From NCBI GenBank assembly GCA_016707705.1, contig JADJHD010000044.1, positions 1-18,130 of the forward strand: a stretch of DNA of 18,130 nt, given 5' to 3'. Numbering within the stretch: position 1 is the stretch's first letter; every line of letters starts with the position of its first letter. The stretch is from Bacteroidales bacterium. GTDB lineage: Bacteria; Bacteroidota; Bacteroidia; Bacteroidales; UBA4417. The translations under genes and the position numbers were made by a program. This document shows, one piece after another, positions 8,979-17,237 of this stretch. Below the pieces are notes generated by a model. That model worked only from the letters and a program-made list of their open reading frames with translations. It ran no database searches and had not been told where the DNA came from.

Positions 8979-9096
8979 TGTAAAGAGATTTGAAGGTGAA
9001 ATTTGTTAAATGATTTCTTAGTCTAAAAGCTCTCTGACTAAATAGTAAAATTCAAAATATTGTTATGCAAATGCTAAATAGGTTTTGGATATGCAA

Positions 9097-9774
9097 TTAG
9101 TTTTTTAAACAACGAACAGACATTCCATCAGAAAATGGTTCTGCACTTTCACTTATGGATTCGGTATTATAGAATAAGAGCCTGAATTTTGCATTATCTG
9201 AGTTTTGAAGCGTAGAGTCCAAAACCAAATTGTTTGTAGTTTAAATTTCGAAATCAGTAGTTATACTTCTAACTAGCTGGGGAGAGCAAGAAACCACTTG
9301 AATTTGTTGCCCCTGTATTAGGGGAATGCCAATGTGAATTACGGGGTTCTTTCATTTTACCACCAGCAGTGTCTATTCCGCCAAGGTAAATTCTAAGTGC
9401 AATCCACTCTATATCACGAGGTATGTGCCAGCCATCAGGACAAATACCTTTTGATCCTTCCGATGTAGAGTAGTTCATTGTCTCACCCCATTGGTAAAGT
9501 CCTCCATAATTGTCACAATTTGACTCTAAATTGTTATAGCAATATTTTTCAATAATACCATTATCTGTTTGATCAAGAGAACCATTGATTCTAGAGCCAA
9601 TATTTAAATTGTCTTTAAGCCAACATTGATTTCCAATTTGAATAGTACGATAGATTTTTAGCCTCATATAAAACCAGTTCTCACAAATGAAGCAAGGCTG
9701 GTTGACGAACCAATGATGTAGCAATTGAATGACCACAATCTTGGTATGCCCATAAATATCTGGTATAGGAAGTA
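9097..9774 (-). pseudogene. FISUMP-domain 3' part of a frame-disrupted secreted protein
   Basis: This is the C-terminal half of the gene beginning at 10519. The frame open at 9269-9736 encodes a FISUMP (Fib_succ_major) domain: YRTIQIGNQCWLKDNLNIG, YGGLYQWGE, GICPDGWHIP, TGATNSSGF. It then stops prematurely at TAG 9269 with LLSPAS. The expected FISUMP ending is found further on in another frame, FSDGMSVRCLKN followed by TAA at 9097, so the C-terminus was shifted out of frame and perhaps shortened. Just upstream, about 9690-9778, a third frame holds LTCNTSYTRYLWAYQDCGH, which joins this part to the repeat region at 9775-10464. At least three frame changes are therefore needed. The gene is decayed, or the sequence contains errors. 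Confidence 0.7.
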
Positions 9775-10519
9775 TTACATGTAAGGACCAGTTTCAATGA
9801 AGGTGGTGTCAACACCAAGTTCACTTGCGGAATAATAATCATCTACGGTGTTCCATTTGTATCCACTACTACCGGGAACTGCATGCCATCTCCAAATAAT
9901 TTGATCCTTATTTGCAGTGGATGAGTTTTGCACCGGGGCCTGAACATATGAGCTTGCTGTAACTTGAGTCAACAACCTAGGCTTGGATATACCACACTGA
10001 CTATATGTCCACAAGTACCTTGTATATTGGGTTTCACAGGTGAGACAAGACTCTGTTGTAGCTGTGTCATTGGCAAGGTCAATAGCAGTGCTGAAGTCGT
10101 TGGTTGAATTCCATTTATACCCCGAAGCATTTATAACTGGCTCCCAAATCCAAGTGATCTGGTCAGTGGTAAACAAATGTTGTCCAACTGAAGGAGCTGA
10201 AGGTATTAGACAATTTAAATTGACTTTGTACCAAGCCCCTGCCATGAATATCAGCAAGGCACCTTCTCCGTTTACTCCACAATCTGTACAATAAACCTGT
10301 AGCCCTGCAACAGGATTTGAGATGTTGGAGGCTTCGTCAAGTGTCATTCTTGGGAGCAAGAAACCTTTATTTGAAGATCTGATATCTAGCATTGCTGAAC
10401 CTTCTGCCTGACTCCCATCTGAATTAATGGCAACCTGACTAAAAAGATTCATTGATATTAGCACTTGAATAAAAATTGCTAGATAAGCTAACTGTAAATG
10501 TTCAAATAATAGTTTTCAT
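9775..10519 (-). pseudogene. N-terminal part of the frame-disrupted FISUMP protein (Ig-like repeats)
   Basis: The likely original start is ATG 10519 (MKTI), but the signal-peptide frame is lost within a few codons and resumes in the frame of 10464, giving hydrophobic YLAIFIQVLISMNLFSQ. Next comes VAINSDGS, then GSAMLDIRSSNKGFLLPRMT, a module seen near the N-terminus of many Bacteroidota secreted proteins. Two related Ig-like repeats follow: GYKWNSTNDFSTAIDLA with TCETQYTRYLWTYSQCG, and GYKWNTVDDYYSASELG with the out-of-frame TCNTSYTRYLWAYQDCG. The open frame ends at 9775 just where the second repeat continues in another frame, which shows a frameshift rather than a genuine end. The product would be a cell-surface or secreted protein of unknown function. 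Confidence 0.65.
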
Positions 10520-10523
10520 AACA

Positions 10524-10557
10524 AATGTTCTTTAAACTTCAGGTTTTGATGAACATT
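10524..10557. repeat. Hairpin-forming inverted repeat after hsdMS
   Basis: AATGTTC (10524-10530) and GAACATT (10551-10557) are perfect inverted arms, with inner AAAC/GTTT arms around a TTCAG loop. It lies just beyond the hsdMS stop (10563) and immediately upstream of the FISUMP start (10519). It might act as a weak terminator or processing site. It lacks a T-tract, so the function is uncertain. Confidence 0.3.
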
Positions 10558-10562
10558 GAAAT

Positions 10563-12740
10563 TTAATTCCCCCAAATCTTAGCCATCCTATCCTTTATCT
10601 TTTGATCATAAATTTCAATCAACCGCTTATTAGAAGAGACTATATGCTGCTCCTCCATGATTTGAGCTACAATTGATCTTTGAGTATCAATATCTGGTAA
10701 AGGAATTAAGAATGATGAGACAAAATCTTTGGGTACCCTTTGCAAACCACCTGTGCCAGTCATTTTTGTCTTACCTTCCTCCCTAAACCTATTGCATGTC
10801 ACCCACACATAGACCCACATTGAATCAACAATCTCTGAGCAACGGAGGACATAAAGTTCAGACGACCCAAATCCTATGCCATTCGATAATCCTTTGGCTA
10901 TTCCAGCCTTTCCATTTTCGAAGCATGGAGTTACTTTTGCCACAAGAACGTCATCATCTCTGAAATATGTGTACCCAGAATATACTTCACTTATTTTTTT
11001 ACTCTCTTTCGGTTCAAAATTCACCTGGTTTTCATTGATCCTTGCCATAGGAATAAATGAAATCTCTGTATTGCCTGGCAGATGTGCTACTTCTGATTTT
11101 TTTGGATTTAATTCACATACTTCTCCCAACTGCACCATCTCCCACCCAGGGTCAATATCTATCCTTGGCTTGTAGTTCTCTACCACCTGCCTGGCTCCAT
11201 CAATGATCTTCTGGTAGCCTTCAATTTCGGCTACAATTTCCTGTTGGATGGGAAGTGGGGGAATAGGTACTTTAATTTCTTTGAGAGCATTTCCATTAAA
11301 CTGTGGTTGACCACCGCCTGAAACTAATTCTTTAGCTTGTTCCCAATACTTATCCGTTTTTGTGAAATACCAATAGAATTGAGGAATTATTTTGTTTCTA
11401 TCAAGAGAAATTTTGATTAAAAAGGATGCAAAGACAGCAGGCGAATCTTCTTTAAACAATAATGTTTTACCATAGGTTGCACCTGTTCTTGCAACAAGAA
11501 TATCGTCTTTCCTCAAAATAAACTGATTCACGTTTTTAGGTAAATCAATATACTTTGGGTTAAGCATTTTCAAAGTTCCATCATCATTAATATCACTTAT
11601 TCTTATCAATCGGTATTCGCCTTCGTCTTTTGCACTGGCGGTGAATCCATATTCAACATTTGCAATTTCTCCAAGGCGAACCCAAATGTATTTATCGTCA
11701 CTTATTCTCAAATTAAATTTGAATCTTTCTCCGCTAAGATTAAAATCTCCATTAATGGCTAAAGTCTCTCGATTAACTTGCATTAGACTACTTCCTTCTG
11801 GAAAATCAAATCCTATTCCTTTTTCAAGACTTTGACGATAAGTAGAAATATGTTGAAAAGCTCGTGGAAGGTCATTCTTTTTTATTGGTTTTCGTTGCGC
11901 TCCAAGATCAAAACCATCATTCGAAATCTTCACAAAGAGTATTTTGTCAGTCTTACGGGCAAGGGACTTATCGATCCATAGTATTGATGTCTTTACACCT
12001 GAATAGGGATTGAAAACGCCTGCAGGAAGTGAGATTACACCAACCAGGTAGTTTTCTTCCACCAGCATCTTACGTAATTGTTTGTAGGCTGATCCACCTT
12101 GGAAGATGATGCCTTCGGGAACAATAATGGCTGCTCGCCCGGTCGGTGTAAGATGTTCAGCAATGTAATCTACAAATAGCACCTCGCTTCGGCTACTCTC
12201 CACACTGAACCGCTTATGTGGTCGTATGCCCCCTTTAGGAGACATAAAGGGCGGATTTGCCATTACAATATCATAATACTCATTCCATCGATCCTCGCTG
12301 GTAAGTGTATCATATTCGAAGATATGGGGTTCGGTAAAGCCATGTAGATACAAATTGACCAATGACAACCTGACCATGTCCGGTGAAATATCATACCCAC
12401 TTATGTTCTCAGTCAGACGGGTTCGGTCATCAGGTGTAAGCTTATCACCATTATAACGCTTCCCATTCAGCGCTCCCAGTTCTTCAATCCTGGCTTCCTG
12501 CAATTCAAATGCACGCTTATCTTCAGCAGGATTGTAGTTGGATGAATTGTTCTTCCAGATGTGCTTGTAGGATGAAATGAGGAAACCTGCTGTTCCGCAA
12601 GCCGGGTCCAGGATCCTTTCATGCTTCTGCGGATCAATCAGTTCAACCATGAAATCAATGATATGCCGGGGTGTACGGAACTGCCCTGCATCGCCCTGGC
12701 TTCCCAATACCGACAACAGGTACTCAAAGGCATCCCCCAA
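10563..12740 (-). CDS. hsdM: Type I R-M methyltransferase-specificity fusion (HsdM-HsdS), main part
   Basis: This 725-codon frame fuses an N6-adenine DNA methyltransferase to a specificity subunit. The methylase part (about 1-345) has SAM-binding motif I DPACGTAGFL at 45-54 and catalytic motif IV NPPF at 162-165. Two target-recognition domains follow: about 351-500 (YIWVRLGEIANVEYGF ... VPIPPLPIQQEIV) and about 532-685 (GWEMVQLGEVCELN ... FLIPLPDIDTQRSIV). Each ends in a conserved helix (about 497-525 and 685-720). Two TRDs mean recognition of a bipartite asymmetric site, with methylation by the same polypeptide. Normally HsdM and HsdS are separate proteins. The frame begins inside the methylase: the missing N-terminal helical domain lies upstream in other frames (12741-13138). 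The nominal start at 12740 is therefore probably not the native one. Confidence 0.9.
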   Translation of the reverse strand: MGDAFEYLLSVLGSQGDAGQFRTPRHIIDFMVELIDPQKHERILDPACGTAGFLISSYKHIWKNNSSNYNPAEDKRAFELQEARIEELGALNGKRYNGDKLTPDDRTRLTENISGYDISPDMVRLSLVNLYLHGFTEPHIFEYDTLTSEDRWNEYYDIVMANPPFMSPKGGIRPHKRFSVESSRSEVLFVDYIAEHLTPTGRAAIIVPEGIIFQGGSAYKQLRKMLVEENYLVGVISLPAGVFNPYSGVKTSILWIDKSLARKTDKILFVKISNDGFDLGAQRKPIKKNDLPRAFQHISTYRQSLEKGIGFDFPEGSSLMQVNRETLAINGDFNLSGERFKFNLRISDDKYIWVRLGEIANVEYGFTASAKDEGEYRLIRISDINDDGTLKMLNPKYIDLPKNVNQFILRKDDILVARTGATYGKTLLFKEDSPAVFASFLIKISLDRNKIIPQFYWYFTKTDKYWEQAKELVSGGGQPQFNGNALKEIKVPIPPLPIQQEIVAEIEGYQKIIDGARQVVENYKPRIDIDPGWEMVQLGEVCELNPKKSEVAHLPGNTEISFIPMARINENQVNFEPKESKKISEVYSGYTYFRDDDVLVAKVTPCFENGKAGIAKGLSNGIGFGSSELYVLRCSEIVDSMWVYVWVTCNRFREEGKTKMTGTGGLQRVPKDFVSSFLIPLPDIDTQRSIVAQIMEEQHIVSSNKRLIEIYDQKIKDRMAKIWGN

Positions 12741-13138
12741 CTTCTCGCTATGATCATAGTTGAAGTCATTTATAATCTTGATGAAACTTTTGAGGGTCTC
12801 TGGATCCCGGTAAGGAGGTAGGCATTCTTGAAGATGTCCCTGAAAAGTTGGGGTAAAGCGGGGTTGAGGCTCAGTTTTAGTAAGGCTTCACTATACAGAG
12901 TCAAAACATCAAATCCACCCAGGGTGGGATCGAAGAGTTTATGCCAGCTATACTTCTCATATTCACCTGTGAAAAGGACCGGACTCCACCCAATTCCTCG
13001 GCTTCCATATCCATATCGTCCATGAATTTGAAGATAAGGGCAATGGTAATCTGTTCCACCTGGCTTTTAGGATCGGGAACTTTGCCTACGAGTATCCCGG
13101 GCGTTGTCAATGCGGCGTTTGGTAGTGGTATCAAGCAT
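12741..13138 (-). pseudogene. hsdM: Frameshifted N-terminal part of hsdM
   Basis: Conserved HsdM N-terminal sequence is spread over three frames. ATG 13138 gives MLDTTTKRRIDNARD. A two-base loss near 13092 moves to LVGKVPDPKSQVEQITIALI, then DDMDMEAEELGGVRSF. A one-base loss in a T-run near 12970 moves to TGEYEKYSWHKLFDPTLGG and on to PALPQLFRDIFKNAYL. A one-base loss in a C-run near 12818 restores the frame of 10563-12740 (YRDPETLKSFIKIINDFN, then EKLGDAFEYLL). With these repaired, the protein would be about 858 residues. Protein conservation is excellent on both sides of each break, so the damage is either very recent or a sequencing artefact. Confidence 0.75.
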
Positions 13139-13250
13139 GAGAAGAATTTGATTAACTCTAAGTGCAGTATTTTTTGGTTAGGGGAGAGAAATATTACTTA
13201 TTGAGATTACGGAATTATTGGATCGTTAAGTGGTAGAAGTCTTTTAATGG

Positions 13251-13643
13251 TCAATTCGATTTTAGATTTTTTGTTCTATCATATAAACGGATAACTTCAA
13301 GATGATCCACCGAGCTATCATCAATCCATATTTTCTTAGAACAAGTAATACCATCAAGTATTGCTTTAGAATAGTTATCTAAGTCACCTCCTCCAAGCCG
13401 ATCATTCCCTCGTGTAATAGTTATTTTTATCGCGAATTTTGATTTTGAAAGTTCAACAGAATAATCGGAGAATATTTCAGCGAAAAATAAGTTAGTGTCT
13501 TTCTGAAGTATGTATCCTTTTGATTGCTTTCTGGGCAATCGTGGCTTTCGTCCATCTTTATAAATAAATGGATCAATGATTATTTTCACCTCATCTTTAT
13601 TAAAACAAGGATCATTAAAGCAAGCAGTATCGATATGACTCAT
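13251..13643 (-). CDS. RusA-family Holliday junction resolvase-like endonuclease
   Basis: The protein has 130 residues from ATG 13643, close to the usual RusA size (about 120). The diagnostic RusA signature is intact: GDLDNYSKAILDGI at 86-99, then IWIDDSSVDHLEVIR at 105-119. By comparison with E. coli RusA (D70, D72, K76, D91 as I recall), D87, D89, K93 and D108 align with identical spacing, so the metal-binding acidic residues needed to cut four-way junctions appear present. A positively charged N-terminal segment (YKDGRKPRLPRKQSKG) fits DNA binding. It starts 19 nt after the hsdR stop (13663) and ends 112 nt before the hsdM start, on the same strand, which suggests cotranscription with the R-M genes. 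RusA homologues usually travel with phages; the link to a type I R-M operon is unusual. Its role here is inferred. Confidence 0.85.
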   Translation of the reverse strand: MSHIDTACFNDPCFNKDEVKIIIDPFIYKDGRKPRLPRKQSKGYILQKDTNLFFAEIFSDYSVELSKSKFAIKITITRGNDRLGGGDLDNYSKAILDGITCSKKIWIDDSSVDHLEVIRLYDRTKNLKSN

Positions 13644-13662
13644 TTCAATAAATGTATTCCCA

Positions 13663-15186
13663 TTAACTTAAAAACTTATTAAGTGGAACATAATCCTTTA
13701 CATATTCCGGGATCCTATTTCGCCATTCCTTAGGCACAGCCTTAAAATCAGCAATATTGAAAGTCGGGTTGATGTTTAGTGCCGTGTACTCTTTCTTCTC
13801 AATGATATTCCTTACAACATCATCCGTAATGTATGCTTTGAAGAAATACTTGAGGGCTATAATATCATCAACAGTGGAAGGTTTGAAGTCAGCTATGAAC
13901 TTTTCAAATTCCTCATCCAACAGTTCATCCTTTGATTTGAAGCGAGGAATAATTCCGAATATCTTCTCTACGATTTCCCGCAAAGTCAACCTACGGTCGA
14001 TTCGAACAGACTGGCGAAGTTTGTCAAGTGTGAAATAATCCTCTGGCTTATTCAGAATCTCACGATTGATATAGTCAAGCAATAATTCCCAGTTCCCTGC
14101 TTCCAGGTTTTCTACAACCACTGGGTTGTCTTTTACCTGCTCCTCGAACCGCTGGAAGAACATACGGTCAATCTTCATGCCTTCCAGGCCTATGAATTGC
14201 TCCTTAAATGACAACACCTTATCAGGGTCAAAAGTCTCAAAGATCTGGGGGATTGGTAAAGGCTGACCAGGTAATCCTTTCTCATTGATTCGAACAGGTA
14301 GTTTCAGGACCTGGTTATAATTGAACTTCTCCTCAAAATATTCACATACCGCAAAAAAATCGAACAGCCTGAAGGTTTCCTTTACAACCCCAGCAAACCG
14401 ATTTTTCAAATCCTTGTCAATATACATCTCAGAAAACGAGTGTTTTCGGGTTCCCCGTCCTTTCATTTGAATGAAGTCAGAAGGGGAAAAGATGGGTCGC
14501 ATCAGGCAGATATTGAGAATGTCGGTGCAGTCATATCCAGTTGTCATCATGCCCACGGTAACACATACCCTGGTTTTACTGGTCCGGTATAAGGGATCAA
14601 AATTTCCAGTGCCACCCAGGTTATTGTTGGCAAAGTTAACTGTCATCAGCTGTGATCCCTGCACCAGAGAGGTCACCTGCATTGCAAAATCAGAATTGTA
14701 CTTCCCCGGTATGAGTTTATCAGCCATCTCATTGAGCATCTGAGTGATCTTTGCAGCATGATTCTGGCTCACAGTAAATACTATAGTCTTGCCTACTTCT
14801 CCAGTTAAAGGATCCCGAAGAGCATTTTCAAGAAAGGTCTGGCAGAAAACAACATTGGTTTTCTCAGAAAAGAACTTCTTCTCAAAGTCACTTTGAAAGA
14901 AGGATGATTCCTCTTCATGTCCTTCTTCCGTTGGCTGCATCACTGCATATCCGTCATCCGACAAGAGTTGGGTAGTAATATCAGTCCGGGCATCGATTAC
15001 CGTCGGATTTACGAGGAAGCCTTCGCTTACACCGTCAATCAAGCTATATCGGAAAGTAGGTATCCCGCTTTCGCAACCGAAGGTCCGGTAGGTGTCGAGT
15101 AGCAAGCGACGCTCATATTCCCTAGGATCCCTAGTATTGGATTCCGTCTTGAACTTCTTCAGGTAATCTTTTGGAGTAGCAGTCAA
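13663..15186 (-). CDS. hsdR: HsdR restriction subunit, helicase C-terminal and EcoEI-type C-terminal part
   Basis: 507 codons are open from a nominal TTG at 15186; the same frame stays open upstream to about 15454, so this is not the true N-terminus. It opens with motif III (LTATP). The second RecA-like lobe has motif IV-like VGKTIVFTVSQNHAA (131-145), motif V VCVTVGMMTTGYDCTDILN (207-225) and motif VI FIQMKGRGTRKH (238-249). The C-terminal region, about 340-500 (LRQSVRIDRRLTLREIVEKI, DIIALKYFF, YVPLNKFL), matches the EcoEI_R_C domain that contacts the methylase core in this HsdR group. Together with the upstream pieces at 15187-16184 this is an approximately 840-residue ATP-dependent translocating restriction subunit. 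The gene is disrupted between 15445 and 15600. Confidence 0.85.
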   Translation of the reverse strand: MTATPKDYLKKFKTESNTRDPREYERRLLLDTYRTFGCESGIPTFRYSLIDGVSEGFLVNPTVIDARTDITTQLLSDDGYAVMQPTEEGHEEESSFFQSDFEKKFFSEKTNVVFCQTFLENALRDPLTGEVGKTIVFTVSQNHAAKITQMLNEMADKLIPGKYNSDFAMQVTSLVQGSQLMTVNFANNNLGGTGNFDPLYRTSKTRVCVTVGMMTTGYDCTDILNICLMRPIFSPSDFIQMKGRGTRKHSFSEMYIDKDLKNRFAGVVKETFRLFDFFAVCEYFEEKFNYNQVLKLPVRINEKGLPGQPLPIPQIFETFDPDKVLSFKEQFIGLEGMKIDRMFFQRFEEQVKDNPVVVENLEAGNWELLLDYINREILNKPEDYFTLDKLRQSVRIDRRLTLREIVEKIFGIIPRFKSKDELLDEEFEKFIADFKPSTVDDIIALKYFFKAYITDDVVRNIIEKKEYTALNINPTFNIADFKAVPKEWRNRIPEYVKDYVPLNKFLS

Positions 15187-15593
15187 GCCAAGTTTAAACC
15201 CTACAAAATACTCGAAAACAGCCCTTGCATTCCCCCCAATGGAACGGTGTGCCTCATCGGAAATTACCAGGTCGAAATCGGTGGGTGAGAAGAAGTGACG
15301 GTATTTGTTGTCTGATAGGAGAGATTGGACAGTAGTAACAACTATTTCAGCCTTTCTCCAGTCGTCACGGCTTTCCTTATAGATAACTGACTTGTAATCA
15401 TTTTTAAGATAATCAATAAAGGCTTTCTGGGCCTGAATTTCCAGCTCAACCAGTCAACAAGAATAGGACTCTTCTTACATTTCCGGTACGCAAAAGAGTT
15501 TGATAATGGCAGCAGCAGTCAGAGTTTTTCCGGTGCCAGTTGCCATTTCGAATAGGAATCGATCATTTCCTGCAACTGATTGCTGTATTGATT
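15187..15593 (-). pseudogene. hsdR: hsdR middle section with Walker A and DEAH motifs, frameshifted
   Basis: This section joins the N- and C-terminal parts of hsdR. In the frame of 15186, SIQQSVAG and FEMATGTGKTLTAAAIIKLF are readable; the Walker A motif is at 15523-15543. The frame then hits TAA. One missing T near 15492 leads to RTGNVRRVLF. Two further missing bases, near 15463 and 15455, return to the 15186 frame with ELEIQAQKAFIDYLKND, VVTTVQSLLSDN and the motif II Walker B VISDEAHRSIGGNAR. All four breaks of hsdR (including one near 15592) are best explained by loss of single bases, mostly in short homopolymers. Every helicase motif is otherwise intact. Confidence 0.75.
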
Positions 15594-16184
15594 TTATCCT
15601 TTAACTTGGTATTCCCGGAGCATGCGAACTTTCGTCCTTTTGAAAAACTGGTCTCTGGTTACTGCATTAATATATTCCGGATCAGAAGCATAGGAAGGAT
15701 ATTGAGTCACTGCAATGTAATCATCGTTTACAGTTTCATTAACCAATCGGGTTCTATCCGGAACAAATGCTTTATACCCTGAAAGAGAATTTTGAGAAGG
15801 GTATTGTGTAATCATATATGGGTTCCCAAATTCCAGATCCCAGAAGTAATGAAGATTGCCATTTGACAGGATAATGAATCGGCAATTCTGCGATTTCGCA
15901 TATTTGCGAGCCTGTTCCTTCCCCACCAAAGGATTCTTATCTTCAGACTTCGCCTCCAAAACGATGAAAGGGAATCCTTTATCATCAAGCAAGAGGAAAT
16001 CGATAAATCCTCTGCTTAACTTTTCGAAGTTCTCGCCCATCTCATCCATGTTCTGATGAGAAATCTTCACATGGTTCTCCAATATCACATTAGCTGGTCC
16101 TTCAGTGGTGTCAAGCAATCGCCATCCTGATTCTTCAAGGAGTTTATTGATCTTTATGCGGGATTTGGCTTCCTTGTGGGTCAT
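15594..16184 (-). CDS. hsdR: HsdR N-terminal nuclease domain (HSDR_N)
   Basis: ATG 16184 begins MTHKEAKSRIKINKLLEESG; I preferred it over the TTG one codon upstream. The 196 residues form the HSDR_N PD-(D/E)xK nuclease domain. D62 (GFIDFLLLDD), E77 and K79 (FIVLEAKSED) form the catalytic triad, and Q91-x3-Y95 (EQARKYA) is the QxxxY motif typical of type I restriction nucleases. The domain cleaves DNA when the translocating complex stalls. It ends REYQVKG at TAA 15594 only because a base is missing: the natural continuation (KSIQQSVAGND) follows in another frame. The next upstream gene on the same strand is the membrane protein at 16222-17187, with a 37-nt gap. Confidence 0.85.
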   Translation of the reverse strand: MTHKEAKSRIKINKLLEESGWRLLDTTEGPANVILENHVKISHQNMDEMGENFEKLSRGFIDFLLLDDKGFPFIVLEAKSEDKNPLVGKEQARKYAKSQNCRFIILSNGNLHYFWDLEFGNPYMITQYPSQNSLSGYKAFVPDRTRLVNETVNDDYIAVTQYPSYASDPEYINAVTRDQFFKRTKVRMLREYQVKG

Positions 16185-16221
16185 CAATTTCTTAATAGGA
16201 GAGAATCATCAATATCTAGCC

Positions 16222-16845
16222 TCAAATATAGCTAAACTGAGCGATTGAACACTCAACAGTAATAAAGTAAGATGAAAAAGTGTTATTACTTTTAAGGGTT
16301 CTGATTGACCATTGAAGAACATGATATACGAACCTTAAAGGATAAAGAATTAAGAATAGTGCAATGGAAATTACTTTAATAATATTGGCTATTTCTTTAT
16401 GGGAGTATATCTTACCTCTTAAATAGGATATTTTATCATAATGTTGAGCTATCTGCAAATGAATCTGATTTGCTTTTGAATTTGATATCAGTTCGATTGG
16501 AGAAATGCAAAGTGTTTGTACAAGTTCGATTAACTCTTTTCTTGACTTAATGTTAAATAGGTCAAAAACTTCATCTGGAAGTAAAGATGTTAGATGGTCC
16601 TTCCCATGAAATAAGGAATCCCAAATTACTAGATATTCTCTATCTAGTTTGATCTGGTTATAAGTGAATTCGAGTTTTGTCAATCCTTTATGGGAAAGAG
16701 TTGTATTTAATGAGTCCCTGGTAATGAGTCCTTTAAGTGGCAACAGCTTTTTTTTATAGGGTAAGGTGTCAAGATTAGTAAGTGGCCTATTATTTTCAGC
16801 AATCCGATATCCTATTCGATTCTTTTCATTACTTTCTAATAACAA
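16222..16845 (-). CDS. Hypothetical membrane protein, C-terminal part
   Basis: 207 codons are open from a nominal TTG at 16845. The same frame is open further upstream to about 16998 without an ATG, so the protein is an N-terminally displaced fragment. Most of it is polar and charged (for example SLLPDEVFDLFNIKSRKELI). A single hydrophobic segment lies at about 154-177 (IIKVISIALFLILYPLRFVY), followed by VLQWSIRTLK. The ending resembles a Bacteroidota two-TM family of unknown function whose members have one N-terminal helix and one near the C-terminus. The missing N-terminal helix is at 17062-17187. It sits directly upstream of hsdR on the same strand, but I cannot assign a defence role. Confidence 0.5.
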   Translation of the reverse strand: MLLESNEKNRIGYRIAENNRPLTNLDTLPYKKKLLPLKGLITRDSLNTTLSHKGLTKLEFTYNQIKLDREYLVIWDSLFHGKDHLTSLLPDEVFDLFNIKSRKELIELVQTLCISPIELISNSKANQIHLQIAQHYDKISYLRGKIYSHKEIANIIKVISIALFLILYPLRFVYHVLQWSIRTLKSNNTFSSYFITVECSIAQFSYI

Positions 16846-17187
16846 CTCTAGATCCTCTAAAGTTAACTCTCTACCTGAAGTATGATTCCGATGCGGGTAT
16901 TTATTGAAGTTATGTTTGTTTTGAATGCTACTAGGCTTATCAAAGTGTTGCTCATTTAAGATTAATAGAAATTTTTTAATCTGCCTGAATTTACATCATA
17001 CTATTTGTATGAAAGACTATCTGAAATATTAACCATTGTTCCTATAAGCAAAGACTCATGTCTAACCTTTGAGTTGAGGATGGTTGAATAAACAAAAAAG
17101 AGAAATAGCTAATATTATTATGAAACTGACTGATGCTGAGAAAATAAGTATCTCTCTAGCAAGTTTAATTTTAAATTGCTTGTTCAT
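16846..17187 (-). pseudogene. N-terminal TM segment of the frameshifted membrane protein
   Basis: ATG 17187 starts MNKQFKIKLAREILIFSASV, followed by a clear TM helix (SFIIILAISLFCLF), but the frame ends at TAG 17062 after 41 codons. Shifting frame near 17080 gives YSTILNSKVRHESLLIG and NISDSLSYK. A further shift near 16998 enters the frame of 16222-16845 (FRQIKKFLLILNEQ, then LTLEDLELLLESNEKN). Two frame changes reconnect a plausible protein of about 320 residues with one TM helix near each end. Confidence 0.5.
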
Positions 17188-17237
17188 CAATAATTTGTAT
17201 TAATCCTGGGAATCTTTTAATTGCTATTAAGGGGTAC

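Noticed and set aside
8791..9009. 72-codon plus-strand ORF
   Set aside because: Overlaps the minus-strand ORF 8646-8978 and is less protein-like.
15445..15600. Programmed frameshifting in hsdR
   Set aside because: Four frame changes in about 150 nt, without an obvious slippery heptamer plus structure, do not fit a programmed event; base loss or sequencing error is simpler.
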